Shown here: piece by piece, positions 25,469 through 33,370 of the stretch
Layout of the letters: each line of letters begins with the position of its first letter
Numbering within the stretch: the stretch's first letter is position 1
Assembly: GCF_001700325.1 (NCBI RefSeq)
Contig: NZ_MATO01000006.1
Coordinates: 78,045-142,044 of the forward strand
Source of the DNA: Caryophanon latum
GTDB taxonomy: Bacteria > Bacillota > Bacilli > Bacillales_A > Planococcaceae
Direction: 5' to 3'
Length of the DNA stretch: 64,000 bases
The notes under the pieces: model-generated
The model's input: only the letters and a program-made list of their open reading frames with translations
Databases searched by the model: none
What the model was told of the DNA's origin: nothing
Position numbers and translations under genes: made by a program

Positions 25469-27208
25469 TTAAAATCGATCCACCGTCGTAATAAACGGAC
25501 GATCACCTTGGCGGAAGTATGCGATCATATATTGCTCCTTGCGTTCAACGCGTCCTTGCAGCAATGCGTCATAGTTAAATGCCACTGGTACGATTAACGT
25601 ATGTTTAAATAAGTCGCGCTCGTTAATATTGAGTGCCGCAAACGCTTCACCAGCAAGCGATGCATCTTGCTTCATTTTTTGAATGAGCTCTTTTTGCTGC
25701 GTGCCTGGTAAGTGCATTGACCACCATGCTTTACGCGGAATAAACTGCTGCGGTGCGATGTAATCAAGCACCATTAAGCTCTCCACTAATGCAAGGTCGA
25801 TGTTTGGCACAGTGCGTAAAAATTCAAGCAGACGTTGGAATAAGTCGTCTAGCTGATGTCCAATACGTGACCAGCCACGCGTTTCCCAATACGTCCCAAA
25901 CTGCTGGAAAAAATCAAACGGCGTTTCAAACGCTTCCGTTACTAAATATTCGACAGTGTAATCCATGCGGTGGTCATTCCAATATTTCTCAAGTACATCT
26001 TCGGCATGTTTAATGCGCACGATATCATCAAACGTTAATACATTGTTTGAAAAAATTTCATACGGTGATACGTCAACATATGTGTAGCCATACTTTTGTG
26101 CTTCAACGCGTAACCCTGTGCCGCGCAGTAGCTTTAAGAAACCAAGCTGTAATTCCTCTGGGCGCATCGCAAACACGTCGTTAAACGTTTTGCGGAACGA
26201 GCTGTAATCTTCCTCTGGTAAGCCGGCGATTAAATCTAAATGCTGATCGATTTTGCCACCTTCTTTGACCATCGTCACAGTGCGGGTTAGCTTCTCGAAG
26301 TTTTGGCGACGCTTCACAAGGTCATTCGTTAAGTCATTCGTCGATTGTACGCCAATTTCGAAGCGGAACAAACCTTTTGGTGCGTTATCATTTAAAAATT
26401 GAATCACTTCTGGGCGCATAATGTCTGCTGTAATTTCAAACTGGAATACGACACCTGGCAAATGCTCATCAATTAAAAACTGGAACATTTCCATCGCGTA
26501 GCTGCGTGAAATGTTAAACGTACGGTCGACGAATTTAATCGTTTTCGCACCGTTGTTCATTAAGTAGCGGATGTCGTCTTTAATTTTTTCGCGGCTAAAG
26601 TAGCGCACGCCAACTTCGATACTTGATAAGCAAAATTGACAGCTAAACGGGCAGCCGCGTGACGTTTCGATATATTGGATACGTTTACCTAGCTCTGCTT
26701 GATCTTCATCAAAGCGGAATGGGCTCGGTAGCTCACGTAAATCAACTTTTGGAGGCTGCGCGTGAATTTTTAGCTTATCGTCTTGTAAAAATGCAATGCC
26801 TCGCACTTCCTCTAACGTACGTTTGCCGTCAATATGCTCGACTAGTTCAACAATTGACACTTCACCTTCACCCATGACGATAAAGTCGACTTCAGGAATT
26901 TTGCGTACCCATTCATGCACGTCGTATGACACTTCAGGGCCACCGATGATAATTTTGACGTTCGGCAGTACAGTACGCAGCATACGAATGACTTTAATCG
27001 TCTCTTCGATGTTCCAAATGTAACAACTGAAACCAACAATATCAGGGCTTTTTTGAAATAAATCTGATACAATATTAAACGCAGGATCCTTAATTGTATA
27101 TTCAACCATTTCGGATTCGTATTGCGGAAGTAGCGCACCTTTTAAGTAGCGCAGCGCTAAATTTGTATGAATGTATTTAGCGTTTAATGTAGATAAAATA
27201 ATTTTCAT
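25469..27208 (-). CDS. B12-binding-domain radical SAM protein
   Basis: A 579-residue protein. The N-terminal cobalamin-binding-like Rossmann domain (about 1-140) contains PDIVGFSCYIWNIEETI and IIGGPEVSYD. A radical SAM TIM-barrel domain follows (about 170-400) with the cluster-binding motif CPFSCQFC (Cx3Cx2C). A C-terminal DUF4080-like extension completes the protein. The usual B12-base-off His is not clearly present in DxHxxG form, so cobalamin use is uncertain. Class members catalyse methylations or ring rearrangements; the substrate is unknown. There is a clear RBS (AAGGAGATT) and it appears monocistronic. Confidence 0.85.
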   Translation of the reverse strand: MKIILSTLNAKYIHTNLALRYLKGALLPQYESEMVEYTIKDPAFNIVSDLFQKSPDIVGFSCYIWNIEETIKVIRMLRTVLPNVKIIIGGPEVSYDVHEWVRKIPEVDFIVMGEGEVSIVELVEHIDGKRTLEEVRGIAFLQDDKLKIHAQPPKVDLRELPSPFRFDEDQAELGKRIQYIETSRGCPFSCQFCLSSIEVGVRYFSREKIKDDIRYLMNNGAKTIKFVDRTFNISRSYAMEMFQFLIDEHLPGVVFQFEITADIMRPEVIQFLNDNAPKGLFRFEIGVQSTNDLTNDLVKRRQNFEKLTRTVTMVKEGGKIDQHLDLIAGLPEEDYSSFRKTFNDVFAMRPEELQLGFLKLLRGTGLRVEAQKYGYTYVDVSPYEIFSNNVLTFDDIVRIKHAEDVLEKYWNDHRMDYTVEYLVTEAFETPFDFFQQFGTYWETRGWSRIGHQLDDLFQRLLEFLRTVPNIDLALVESLMVLDYIAPQQFIPRKAWWSMHLPGTQQKELIQKMKQDASLAGEAFAALNINERDLFKHTLIVPVAFNYDALLQGRVERKEQYMIAYFRQGDRPFITTVDRF

Positions 27209-27338
27209 GGAAAATCTCCTTCGTTCGATTGAGATTGTTATTGAACAGTCATTAACCGTCTTATTTTAAACGGTAATGATACGGAATACAACTATTTATC
27301 CTTTAATGGAAGTATATAATCGGCAAAGCAGAAGCATA

Positions 27339-27430
27339 GTTGCTCGTAACGAGAGGCGGATTTCGGTGGCAAAAGCGTGAACTTGACACGAACGTACTAC
27401 GACACGCCCACTTCGGCAGTGGAGAGCAAC
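27339..27430 (-). repeat. GC-rich repeat H with GTTGCTC/GAGCAAC ends
   Basis: A 92-bp element bounded by GTTGCTC (27339-27345) and GAGCAAC (27424-27430). Its left arm (GTTGCTCGTAACGAGAGGCGGA) closely matches the reverse complement of the right arm of repeat G at 40826. It lies between the divergent radical-SAM and MarR genes, where it could interfere with promoters. Otherwise the 285-bp gap holds nothing recognisable. Confidence 0.6.
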
Positions 27431-27493
27431 GTTTATACAATCAGTGCGTAGCTTCGTATAATAAACATATTATTGTGAAGAAGAGGTAAGTTA

Positions 27494-27940
27494 ATGAACG
27501 GCGAACAAACAAACGAAACGTTAAAGCTTTACATTGTGATGTCGCGCGCAATGAAGGCAATCAATGAACAAACGACAAAATTTTTCCAAGCAAACGGCGT
27601 GAACCCAACTGAATTTGCGGTTCTTGAGCTATTGTTCCATAAAGGCGCACAGCCGCTTCAGCAAATCGGCTCGAAAATTTTGCTCGCAAGCGGCTCGATT
27701 ACGTACGTTGTTGATAAGCTAGAGCAACGTGGTTATTTACGCCGTGTACATTGCCCAACAGACCGACGCGTGACGTACGCTGAAATTACAGAGGCGGGTA
27801 CAACGTTTATGGCTGAGCTGTTTCCACGACACGAACAGCAGCTACACTCGTTAATGGCAGCGCTTGATTGTGACGAAAAGGCAGCAGCCATTACGCTTAT
27901 AAAAAAGCTCGGTTTATCGATTAAAGATTTGTCATATTAA
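27494..27940 (+). CDS. MarR-family regulator, MhqR-like
   Basis: A 148-residue winged-helix repressor. The DNA-recognition region is LQQIGSKILLASGSITYVVD and the wing is VHCPTDRRVTYAEIT. Similarity to MhqR (YkvE) of Bacillus, as I remember it, is strong through the HTH. That protein represses quinone-detoxifying dioxygenases and azoreductases. No such targets lie adjacent here, so the regulon is probably elsewhere (inference). No redox-active Cys pair is evident; the two Cys present are in the wing (VHCPTD) and near the C-terminus (LDCDEK). Confidence 0.85.
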   Translation: MNGEQTNETLKLYIVMSRAMKAINEQTTKFFQANGVNPTEFAVLELLFHKGAQPLQQIGSKILLASGSITYVVDKLEQRGYLRRVHCPTDRRVTYAEITEAGTTFMAELFPRHEQQLHSLMAALDCDEKAAAITLIKKLGLSIKDLSY

Positions 27941-27963
27941 ACGAGCTCTGTTCATACGTCACG

Positions 27964-28082
27964 TTTATACAGCTGAATTGCTTGTTTTCAGCAGCAAAAC
28001 GGAAATGAATGCAGCATTATAGTGGCAGGAAAGCGAGCAGCCATACGCGAAATGCCAGTTAAATGGCGAATCAACACGCTTG
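27964..28082 (+). repeat. Dispersed repeat B (short version of repeat A)
   Basis: The left part (TTTATACAGCTGAATTGCTT onward, to GCAGCATTATAGTGGCA) matches repeat A 15635-15699. The right part (28033-28082) matches the 50-bp end module at about 45 of 50 bases. The GC-rich interior present in A is absent, so this is an internally deleted copy or an ancestral short form. Confidence 0.75.
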
Positions 28083-28095
28083 ATATTAAACGTCA

Positions 28096-28134
28096 AAATA
28101 GGTGTGTTCAGATTTTTCCGAACACACTTATTTT
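28096..28134. terminator. Terminator between marR/repeat B and the lipoprotein gene
   Basis: AATAGGTGTGTTC pairs with GAACACACTTATT, followed by a T-run. It can serve both converging units. Confidence 0.82.
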
Positions 28135-28872
28135 TTATTGTCCTTGAATTGTAACAGCCATTTGCATCATCGCATTTAAAAACTTGCGCTCGGCTGTGTC
28201 CATTAACGTAAACTGCGCTAAAATTGACGGTGTTTCAAGCGCCATAATAACGACGTATTCACCATTTACATTCACTTCAAATGCGGCGATGTTGCTAATG
28301 TTATCACCCATTGGTAAATCTTCAATCGGTGTAATGTCGCCTATCGCATTTGCTTGATCCATAGCAGCTGTAAATACATCGTCGTACGTTTTTTCACCGA
28401 ACGTAAACGCTTCAATTGCCATTGCAATGCGCTCATTGCTCGTATAGAGTAGCTGGTCTTTTCCTGTTTCCTCTGCTACAAGCTTAAAGCCGTCCATCAC
28501 TTCAAGTCCATATGGCTGTTCGCTACTCGTCGTAAAATTTGTCGGTGCGCTATATGTTTCGTTGTTTTGTACGTACGTCATCTCACCAGATGGCTCGATG
28601 TCCTCCTCTGATGTCCCTTCAACCGTTTCGATCGGCACTTCCTTTTCAACGACTTCAGTTTCTTGGATCACCGTTTCACGCTCTGTCGGTGCAGGCACGC
28701 TTTCGGTTACTGTCCCTTCAACTGGCTCTACTTCGTCAACGCTTTCCTCGACAACAGCTGGTGTGTCGACTTCTTCAGCGGGTGCTACAATTTCATCTGT
28801 GACATTTTGTGTATTGTTACAAGCTACAAGTATAATTGCTGCAGCTGCGGAAAATAGCCATACTTTTTTCAT
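28135..28872 (-). CDS. Hypothetical lipoprotein with acidic linker
   Basis: A 245-residue protein. The signal peptide ends in the lipobox L15-V16-A17-C18, so Cys18 should be lipidated and the protein held on the outer face of the membrane. Residues about 25-105 are a low-complexity Glu/Val/Thr/Pro-rich linker. The C-terminal 140 residues form a compact domain (from SAPTNFTTSSEQPYG to the end) that I do not assign to a family. It is monocistronic and divergent from the small gene at 29071. The composition suggests a surface-exposed stalk and sensor or ligand domain; function unknown. Confidence 0.72.
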   Translation of the reverse strand: MKKVWLFSAAAAIILVACNNTQNVTDEIVAPAEEVDTPAVVEESVDEVEPVEGTVTESVPAPTERETVIQETEVVEKEVPIETVEGTSEEDIEPSGEMTYVQNNETYSAPTNFTTSSEQPYGLEVMDGFKLVAEETGKDQLLYTSNERIAMAIEAFTFGEKTYDDVFTAAMDQANAIGDITPIEDLPMGDNISNIAAFEVNVNGEYVVIMALETPSILAQFTLMDTAERKFLNAMMQMAVTIQGQ

Positions 28873-29070
28873 TATTTTATACGCCCCCTTATGCTTGTAT
28901 ATGACGTCTATTATAATGAATTGTTGCTAACGATACACGTCATTTCGTTCACATGTTGTAAGTTAAATTACATCTTTTTAGTTAAATGGTAAAAAATACT
29001 ATGATTTTTGCGGTGATTCGCTATAATAAATAGAAAAAAATGGGTATTTACAGACGAGGAGGGACATTAT

Positions 29071-29262
29071 ATGACGACGCAATACGAACAACAACTAGAA
29101 CAATTAATTGCACAGCAAATTACAAAAATCGAAATTAGCAAACAAGATTTTTATGCGTTTCGAGAAGTGTTAGTGAAGCATCCAAAATTTAAGCATATTC
29201 GAGGAACTGCACATCAAGGTGGAAGAGTAACATATACGTATTTAGAAGTTCCTCGTAGTTAA
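29071..29262 (+). CDS. Small conserved-looking hypothetical protein
   Basis: A 63-residue protein with a good RBS (GAGGAGGG). The N-terminal half is predicted helical and Gln-rich (YEQQLEQLIAQQITKIEI). The C-terminal half is basic with KHPKFKHIRGTAHQGGRVTY. It has no Cys, signal or membrane segment. It is 28 bp upstream of the Spo0E-like gene and probably cotranscribed. I do not recognise the family. Confidence 0.7.
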   Translation: MTTQYEQQLEQLIAQQITKIEISKQDFYAFREVLVKHPKFKHIRGTAHQGGRVTYTYLEVPRS

Positions 29263-29290
29263 TGGCGTAAACTGCAAAGGGGTATGGCGT

Positions 29291-29473
29291 ATGGAAAATC
29301 TTTTAACGAGGATTGAGGCAATGAGGGCAAAAATGATTGAAGCGGGGATTGTATACGGCTTTCGACACGAAAAAACGATCCAGCTTAGCAGGCAAGTAGA
29401 CGAGCTATTAAACGCATACGACAGCGAGCGACGTACAATGATAACAAATCGAAATAACGTAAATAATTTGTAA
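29291..29473 (+). CDS. Spo0E-like aspartyl-phosphate phosphatase
   Basis: A 60-residue protein with the Spo0E family layout: two helices joined by a short loop (AGIVYGFRHEKTIQ) and the signature SRQVD (SxxxD) in the second helix. The Asp is essential in family members. Such proteins dephosphorylate Spo0A~P or related response regulators and delay sporulation. AAAGGGG precedes the ATG. The presence of a Spo0E homologue suggests a Spo0A phosphorelay but does not prove that the organism forms spores. The orphan histidine kinase at 10265 would fit the same pathway (inference). Confidence 0.82.
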   Translation: MENLLTRIEAMRAKMIEAGIVYGFRHEKTIQLSRQVDELLNAYDSERRTMITNRNNVNNL

Positions 29474-29543
29474 AAAGATGTTTAACAAATGAATATGTGG
29501 GAAAAATACATGTGAACACAGCAACATTCTCATTTCCCCCTTT

Positions 29544-29574
29544 AGAGCAGCGAATATCGTTGCTCTCTTTTTTT
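29544..29574 (+). terminator. Terminator after the Spo0E-like gene
   Basis: AGAGCAGCGA pairs with CGTTGCTCT around a short loop (ATAT region), followed by a T-run. Confidence 0.82.
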
Positions 29575-29618
29575 GCGTTCAAAAGTATGATACAACTAAT
29601 GAAAAGGGGGAGATATTG

Positions 29619-30479
29619 ATGAAACGTATCGCAATGATTGGCACAGGGGTAATGGGCGCAAGCATCGTTAAACATTTATTAAATGGAGGCTATGACGTAA
29701 CCGTTTATACGCGCACGAAAGAAAAAGCAGAGCCGCTTCTTGCACTTGGCGCAGCTTGGGCAAACACACCAGCAGAAGCAGCTGCAAATCAAGAGGCTAT
29801 TTTAACGATGGTCGGCTATCCGCAAGACGTTGAGGACGTATATTTCGGTGCACAAGGCATCTTTACGACAGCAGAGCAAGGCATGTATGTAATCGATTTA
29901 ACAACGTCAGAGCCGATGCTTGCAAAACGCATTTATGATGAAGCGAAGACGCGTGGCATTCAGAGCTTTGATGCGCCGGTTTCTGGAGGAGATTTAGGTG
30001 CGCAGCAAGGAACGCTATCGATTATGCTCGGCGGTGACGAAAATAAAGTAGAAGCGATTATGCCGCTGCTGCAAACGTTTGGTAAAAATATCGTTTATCA
30101 AGGAGCAGCCGGCGCAGGGCAGCATGCGAAAATGTGTAACCAAATTGTTGTCGCAAGCTCGATGATTGGTGTGTGCGAATCAATGGCGTACGCAAAGCAT
30201 GCCGGACTGTCACCAGAGACGGTGCTACAATCGATTACAGCAGGAGCAGCCGGTTCATGGGCGTTGAGTAATTTAGCACCGCGCATGCTTGCAGCGGATG
30301 ACGCACCCGGATTTTATATTAAGCATTTCGTTAAAGATATGGGCATCGCGTTAAAGGAATGCACACATATGAATTTACAGCTGCCAGGTTTGCAGCTTGC
30401 AAATAAAATGTATAACGAGCTAGTGGAGCAAGGCTATGGAGATTCCGGAACACAAGCGCTATATTATTACTATAAATAG
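29619..30479 (+). CDS. ykwC: NAD(P)-dependent beta-hydroxyacid dehydrogenase (YkwC-like)
   Basis: About 286 residues of the 3-hydroxyisobutyrate dehydrogenase family. The dinucleotide-binding loop is IGTGVMGASIVKHLL at the N-terminus. Substrate-binding motifs are DAPVSGGDLGAQQGTLSIMLGG (DAPVSGG) and the catalytic Lys in GAAGAGQHAKMCNQIVVAS (GxGxxxKxxxN). The C-terminal helix domain reads FYIKHFVKDMGIALKEC. The substrate could be 3-hydroxyisobutyrate, tartronate semialdehyde or a related acid; sequence alone does not decide. The ATG at 29619 has GGGGGAG; the preceding in-frame TTG is unlikely. Confidence 0.88.
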   Translation: MKRIAMIGTGVMGASIVKHLLNGGYDVTVYTRTKEKAEPLLALGAAWANTPAEAAANQEAILTMVGYPQDVEDVYFGAQGIFTTAEQGMYVIDLTTSEPMLAKRIYDEAKTRGIQSFDAPVSGGDLGAQQGTLSIMLGGDENKVEAIMPLLQTFGKNIVYQGAAGAGQHAKMCNQIVVASSMIGVCESMAYAKHAGLSPETVLQSITAGAAGSWALSNLAPRMLAADDAPGFYIKHFVKDMGIALKECTHMNLQLPGLQLANKMYNELVEQGYGDSGTQALYYYYK

Positions 30480-30713
30480 CGTTGTATACTACTTCGCTCA
30501 ATCAAAACATTTTTTGTGTAATTTGAAGCAACGTACGAGCGTAATCGTAAGACGTGAACAGCCTAATTAGCATATGTGTGTAACAAAGCATCGACTAGTC
30601 GAAAATGATTATATAAATGCTAAAAAGATAGCGTAAACAGTCATAGTTTGAGCGAATGCTTTATGATACAATGTTTGTATGAATGAAGGTTAAATTCGGA
30701 AGGAGTGAGCCTC

Positions 30714-31616
30714 GTGGATCACAAAGGTATTTTGCTAGAAAGTGGCACGAATGAGTTAGAAATTGTTGAGTTTGAGGTAGGGAATAATAAGTTTGGCATT
30801 AACGTAATTAAAGTAAAAGAAATTATTCAACCAATGCCGGTTACATTTATTCCACACGCACATCCACATGTTGAGGGAATTATTCAATTACGCGGCGAAG
30901 TACTTCCTGTGGTTGATATGCTGCAAGTGTTAGGGATTCCAGCAACAGAGCGTAATCCACAGCAAAAGTATATTGTAGCGGAATTTAATAAACAGCGCGT
31001 CGTATTCCACGTCGATAACGTAACGCAAATTCACCGTATTTCATGGAATCAAATCGAGAAGCCATCTGATATGTATCACGGCGGTACGTCACAAGTAATC
31101 GGTGTTATTAAACAAGAAAACAGCATGATTTTATTGTTAGACTTCGAGCGCATTATGGTCGAAATTAATCCAGAATCAGGCATTCAAATTGAGGAAGTAC
31201 GCAAGCTAGGCGAGCGTGAACGTTCAGAAAAGCGCATCGTCGTAGCAGAGGATTCACCGTTACTGCGCAAGCTTTTATTTGAAACGTTAAATGAGGCTGG
31301 TTATGTGAACGTGGACTTTTATGAAAATGGACGCGATGCACTTGATTATTTAGAGTCATTAGTTGCAGAAGGTAAAGATGTAACGAAAGAAGTACAATTA
31401 ATTGTAACGGACATCGAAATGCCACAAATGGACGGTCACCATTTAACGAAGCAAGTGAAATCAAACGCGCGCTTAAGTGCTATTCCAGTCATCATCTTCT
31501 CAAGCTTAATTACAGACGATTTACGTCATAAAGGTGATGAAGTAGGCGCTGAAGATCAAATTAGTAAGCCAGAAATTGCAGAACTTATTTTACGAATCGA
31601 TCAATTAATTTTATAA
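30714..31616 (+). CDS. cheV: Chemotaxis coupling protein CheV (CheW-receiver fusion)
   Basis: About 300 residues. The N-terminal CheW-like domain (about 10-150) contains GTNELEIVEFEVGNNKFGINV and IIQLRGEVLPVVDM. A C-terminal response-receiver domain follows (about 170-300), with acidic pocket VVAEDSP, phospho-acceptor Asp in IVTDIEMPQMDGH, and Lys in QISKPEI. CheV couples chemoreceptors to CheA and adapts by phosphorylation. The GTG at 30714 has GGAAGGAG seven bases upstream; GTG at 30705 would begin MSLVDH like B. subtilis CheV but abuts the site. The 230-bp upstream gap shows no other feature. Partner che genes are not nearby. Confidence 0.92.
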   Translation: MDHKGILLESGTNELEIVEFEVGNNKFGINVIKVKEIIQPMPVTFIPHAHPHVEGIIQLRGEVLPVVDMLQVLGIPATERNPQQKYIVAEFNKQRVVFHVDNVTQIHRISWNQIEKPSDMYHGGTSQVIGVIKQENSMILLLDFERIMVEINPESGIQIEEVRKLGERERSEKRIVVAEDSPLLRKLLFETLNEAGYVNVDFYENGRDALDYLESLVAEGKDVTKEVQLIVTDIEMPQMDGHHLTKQVKSNARLSAIPVIIFSSLITDDLRHKGDEVGAEDQISKPEIAELILRIDQLIL

Positions 31617-31624
31617 TAATAGGT

Positions 31625-31663
31625 AAAGCTGAATGTGCATATAATGTCATTCAGCTTTTTTTC
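31625..31663 (+). terminator. cheV terminator
   Basis: AAAGCTGAATG pairs with CATTCAGCTTT across a 13-base loop, then T-run. Confidence 0.85.
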
Positions 31664-31825
31664 TACATCTTTTTGTATAGAGCTTGCATTAAAGTAGGTT
31701 ATGAACAAGAAATTCGTTATGATAAATGATAAAATGTAAAGTTTTGTGAAATTTACGTGTCAATTGTAATTTGTCGTGACAGAACACGTATAATAAATAA
31801 GGATCAAATGAGGTGGATTGGGAAA

Positions 31826-33370
31826 ATGGAAAAACGAACAGCGATTATCGACATTGGTTCGAATACGGTACGACTTGTTATTTATAATTACGACGAGCAA
31901 GGAACGTTACATGAGCTTGCCAATATGAAAAAGGTAGCACGCTTACGTTCATACGTTGACGAAGCTGGCATGATGAGTGAAGAAGGTGTAGCGGTTTTAA
32001 AGGAGCTGCTGCTAAACTACAAGCAAATTTTAGCAGATTTTGGCGTTGAGCAAGTGCATGCAGCGGCAACAGCAGCAGTACGCCAGGCGCAAAATCGTGA
32101 GGAAATTGTCGAGACGATGCTGCGTGAAACAGGCATTGAACTACAAATTTTATCGGAGGAGCAGGAGGCATATTTCGGCTTCGTCGCCGTAGCATACTCG
32201 ATGGCTACTTCGTCGGCGATTACGATTGATATGGGTGGCGGCAGTACTGAAATTACGTGGTTCGAAAATAAAGTGCTACAAAAGACACATAGCTTCCCGT
32301 TTGGCACGGTGTCATTAAAACAGCGCTTCATTGCAGGCGATAAAATGACCGAACATGAGCGTGCAGCACTCATTGCTTACGTAAAGGAACAATTCGAATC
32401 GTTGCCGTGGATTGTGGATCGCCATTTACCGATCATCGGTATCGGTGGAAGTGCGCGCAACGTCGCTCAAATTCATCAACAGCGCATTAAATATCCGTTA
32501 TCAAACGTTCATCAATACGAGATGAAAAAAGATGAGATGGATGAGCTCGCACAATTTTTATGGGATTTATCGTTTGACGAACTGAGCCGATTAGAAGGAC
32601 TTTCGATTGACCGTGCCGATATTATTTTGCCAGCACTTGATGTGTTCCGTACGTTGATGGATGTCGTACATACGTCATCGTACCAGTTTACGAAAAAGGG
32701 GCTGCGAGAAGGAATCATCATTAATAAAATTTTGCAGGAAACGCCAGACGCCTACAATAAATACAATATTTTTGGTGATAGCTCAAAAAAGTTAGCGATT
32801 AGCTTCGGGCGCAGCGAAGCAGAGCAGCAATATATCGACTACTTAGTGACGGAATTATATAAGCAAACGTGCAAGGAGTTCGGTGTACTGCGCATGGAAC
32901 GTGAACTCGAATTTATTCGTGGCGCAGCACCATTGTATAACGTCGGCGAGTTTATCGAGCAAGATGCAGCGAGCCATCATACGTTTTACTTAATTGCGAA
33001 CAAGGCGATTCCAGGCATTACGCATGTAGAGCGCGTACGTATGGCGCTGATCGCATCGTACAAAAATAGAGGACATCTGGACCAGTTGCTCGTTCGCTAC
33101 AACAATTGGTTTACAAAAGAGGAAATTAAAGAAATTCGCATGCTTGGCTCGATTTTAAAGTTTATTTTTGCATTGAACGTATCGAAACGACGCATTGTGA
33201 AAAATATTGAACTGAAAAAGCATGAGGAGCATGTGCACATTATTTTTACGACAGCACAAAAGGCAGCGGCAGAAAGCTATGCAGCAGAGCGCCAAAAAAA
33301 GCATATTGAACGTGTGTTACGCATGCCAGTGCAGCTTGAATTTATTGAAGAAGGGTTGGGACAACAATGA
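31826..33370 (+). CDS. ppx: Exopolyphosphatase / guanosine pentaphosphatase (Ppx/GppA)
   Basis: About 514 residues of the actin-like-ATPase-fold Ppx/GppA family. The N-terminal domain begins AIIDIGSNTVRLVIYNY and contains the phosphate-binding DMGGGSTEITWF and the catalytic Glu in LSEEQEAYFGF. An HD-like C-terminal region follows. It degrades inorganic polyphosphate from the end. The start at 31826 has AGGTGG; an upstream in-frame start at 31757 adds a non-homologous extension. It overlaps the next gene (ppk) by four bases (ATGA), so synthesis and breakdown enzymes are translationally coupled. Confidence 0.92.
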   Translation: MEKRTAIIDIGSNTVRLVIYNYDEQGTLHELANMKKVARLRSYVDEAGMMSEEGVAVLKELLLNYKQILADFGVEQVHAAATAAVRQAQNREEIVETMLRETGIELQILSEEQEAYFGFVAVAYSMATSSAITIDMGGGSTEITWFENKVLQKTHSFPFGTVSLKQRFIAGDKMTEHERAALIAYVKEQFESLPWIVDRHLPIIGIGGSARNVAQIHQQRIKYPLSNVHQYEMKKDEMDELAQFLWDLSFDELSRLEGLSIDRADIILPALDVFRTLMDVVHTSSYQFTKKGLREGIIINKILQETPDAYNKYNIFGDSSKKLAISFGRSEAEQQYIDYLVTELYKQTCKEFGVLRMERELEFIRGAAPLYNVGEFIEQDAASHHTFYLIANKAIPGITHVERVRMALIASYKNRGHLDQLLVRYNNWFTKEEIKEIRMLGSILKFIFALNVSKRRIVKNIELKKHEEHVHIIFTTAQKAAAESYAAERQKKHIERVLRMPVQLEFIEEGLGQQ

